Assembly: GCA_902574035.1 (NCBI GenBank)
Contig: CACGMC010000005.1
Coordinates: 1-55,131, forward strand
Length of the DNA: 55,131 nt
Source: an uncultured Pelagibacteraceae bacterium
GTDB lineage: Bacteria; Pseudomonadota; Alphaproteobacteria; Pelagibacterales; Pelagibacteraceae
Direction: 5' to 3'
Part shown: piece by piece, positions 54,630-55,131 of the stretch
How the letters are laid out: each line of letters opens with the position of its first letter
How positions within the stretch are numbered: position 1 is the first letter of the stretch
Translations under genes and position numbers: made by a program
The notes under the pieces: generated by a model
Database searches by the model: none
Seen by the model: only the letters and a program-made list of their open reading frames with translations
What the model was told of the DNA's origin: nothing

Positions 54630-55131
54630 CTAACGACCAATTTCAGTCATTCTTATTACAGATTTTCTTGCAGCCTCGATTGTTCTATCATCCAATATAA
54701 TTTCATTAGTTTCATTTTCTAAACAATCAAGTATTTTCTTTAAATCTATTTTCTTCATATATGGACAAAGATTACAAGGTTTAATGAAATTTACATTTGG
54801 ATTATCTGCTTCAACGTTATCACTCATGGAACATTCTGTTACCAACATTACTTTCTTCGGTTGATTGTCTTTTACATAGTTTATCATTCCAGAGGTTGAT
54901 CCAGTAAAATCGGAAGCTTTAATTACATCTGGAGGACATTCCGGGTGAGCAATTACTTTGATGCCGGGATTTTGTTTTTTTATATCTTGTATTTCTTTTG
55001 CGCTAAATTGTTCGTGAACTATACAAGTTCCTTTCCAGGATATAATTTTGACTTTTGTATTTTTTGAAACGTAGTCAGCTAAATATTGATCTGGTAAAAA
55101 AATTACTTTTTCAACATTAAGAGATTCAACA
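54630..55131 (-). CDS. nadA: quinolinate synthase, C-terminal part (cut by window end)
   Basis: 167 codons remain; the 5' end lies beyond 55131. The frame continues past the internal Met at 54887 without a stop to the window edge. VEKVIFLPDQYLADYVSK, IVHEQFSAKEI, AHPECPPDVIKASDFTGSTSGM (substrate-binding STSGM) and ECSMSDNVEADNP with PCNLCPYMKKIDLKKIL are NadA motifs, the cysteines serving the 4Fe-4S cluster that dehydrates iminoaspartate and dihydroxyacetone phosphate into quinolinate. It is in an operon with nadC; the enzyme providing iminoaspartate is not in view. Confidence 0.95.
   Translation of the reverse strand, partial: VESLNVEKVIFLPDQYLADYVSKNTKVKIISWKGTCIVHEQFSAKEIQDIKKQNPGIKVIAHPECPPDVIKASDFTGSTSGMINYVKDNQPKKVMLVTECSMSDNVEADNPNVNFIKPCNLCPYMKKIDLKKILDCLENETNEIILDDRTIEAARKSVIRMTEIGR

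Overview
This is a strongly AT-rich, very gene-dense bacterial chromosome segment that reads as SAR11 / Candidatus Pelagibacter (Alphaproteobacteria, Pelagibacterales). The evidence is A/T-loaded codon use, near-zero intergenic space, many 1-4 base start/stop overlaps, and alphaproteobacterial gene orders: tolQRAB-pal-cpoB-tilS-ftsH-folP-glmM, DUF4164-zapA-cyclo-ligase-ymdB-yebC, rluD-rpoH and a split pntAA/pntAB/pntB. A 5S rRNA gene stands apart from any 16S/23S gene, right after surface-polysaccharide genes. That matches my memory of SAR11 hypervariable region 2, which lies between the 16S-23S genes and the detached 5S gene. No identification here was checked by database search.

Layout. (1) 1-8.1 kb, accessory: the end of a polysaccharide region. 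It holds the tail of an unknown gene, a GT4 glycosyltransferase fused to a methyltransferase, an FkbM-type methyltransferase with an apparent frameshift at its start, a CDP-glucose pathway pair (rfbG, rfbF) with a third SDR enzyme, a GT2 glycosyltransferase, tRNA-Val(GAC) and an O-antigen ligase/polymerase-like membrane protein. (2) 8.1-12.1 kb: 5S rRNA with its own promoter, rpmJ, a tiny aa3 oxidase subunit IV, the proton-translocating transhydrogenase and a transaldolase. (3) 12.1-19.7 kb, all minus strand: tkt-pgk-fba, thiE-efp-suhB-rpmE, a DUF1013 regulator, rpsU (apparently starting at ATT), a cold-shock protein and initiator tRNA. (4) 19.8-35.5 kb, plus strand: division, folate and RNA genes, a divergent RuvC-like nuclease, Tol-Pal, tilS, ftsH, folP, glmM, thiD and purA.

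(5) 35.5-41.5 kb, minus strand: rpoH, rluD, then (beyond tRNA-Arg) a sua5 operon carrying an ABC-2 exporter, a possible 2-oxoglutarate oxygenase and a GT17 glycosyltransferase. (6) 41.5-55.1 kb: isoprenoid genes (xseB-ispA-dxs, polyprenyl synthase), aroC, pdxH, an S49 peptidase, glyQS, ppdK, and the NAD genes nadC and nadA (cut by the window end).

The pieces form a streamlined oligotroph's core: one glycolytic/pentose module, partial thiamin salvage (thiD, thiE), envelope maintenance and isoprenoids, with variable surface-glycan genes in regions 1 and 5. I found no mobile element, CRISPR array or convincing new defence system. The points most worth following are the ATT start of rpsU, the free-standing 5S gene with a near-ideal promoter, the probable frameshift in the FkbM gene, the RuvC-like gene standing where ruvCAB would be, the glycan/oxygenase/exporter operon beside tRNA-Arg, and convergent genes whose ends overlap.
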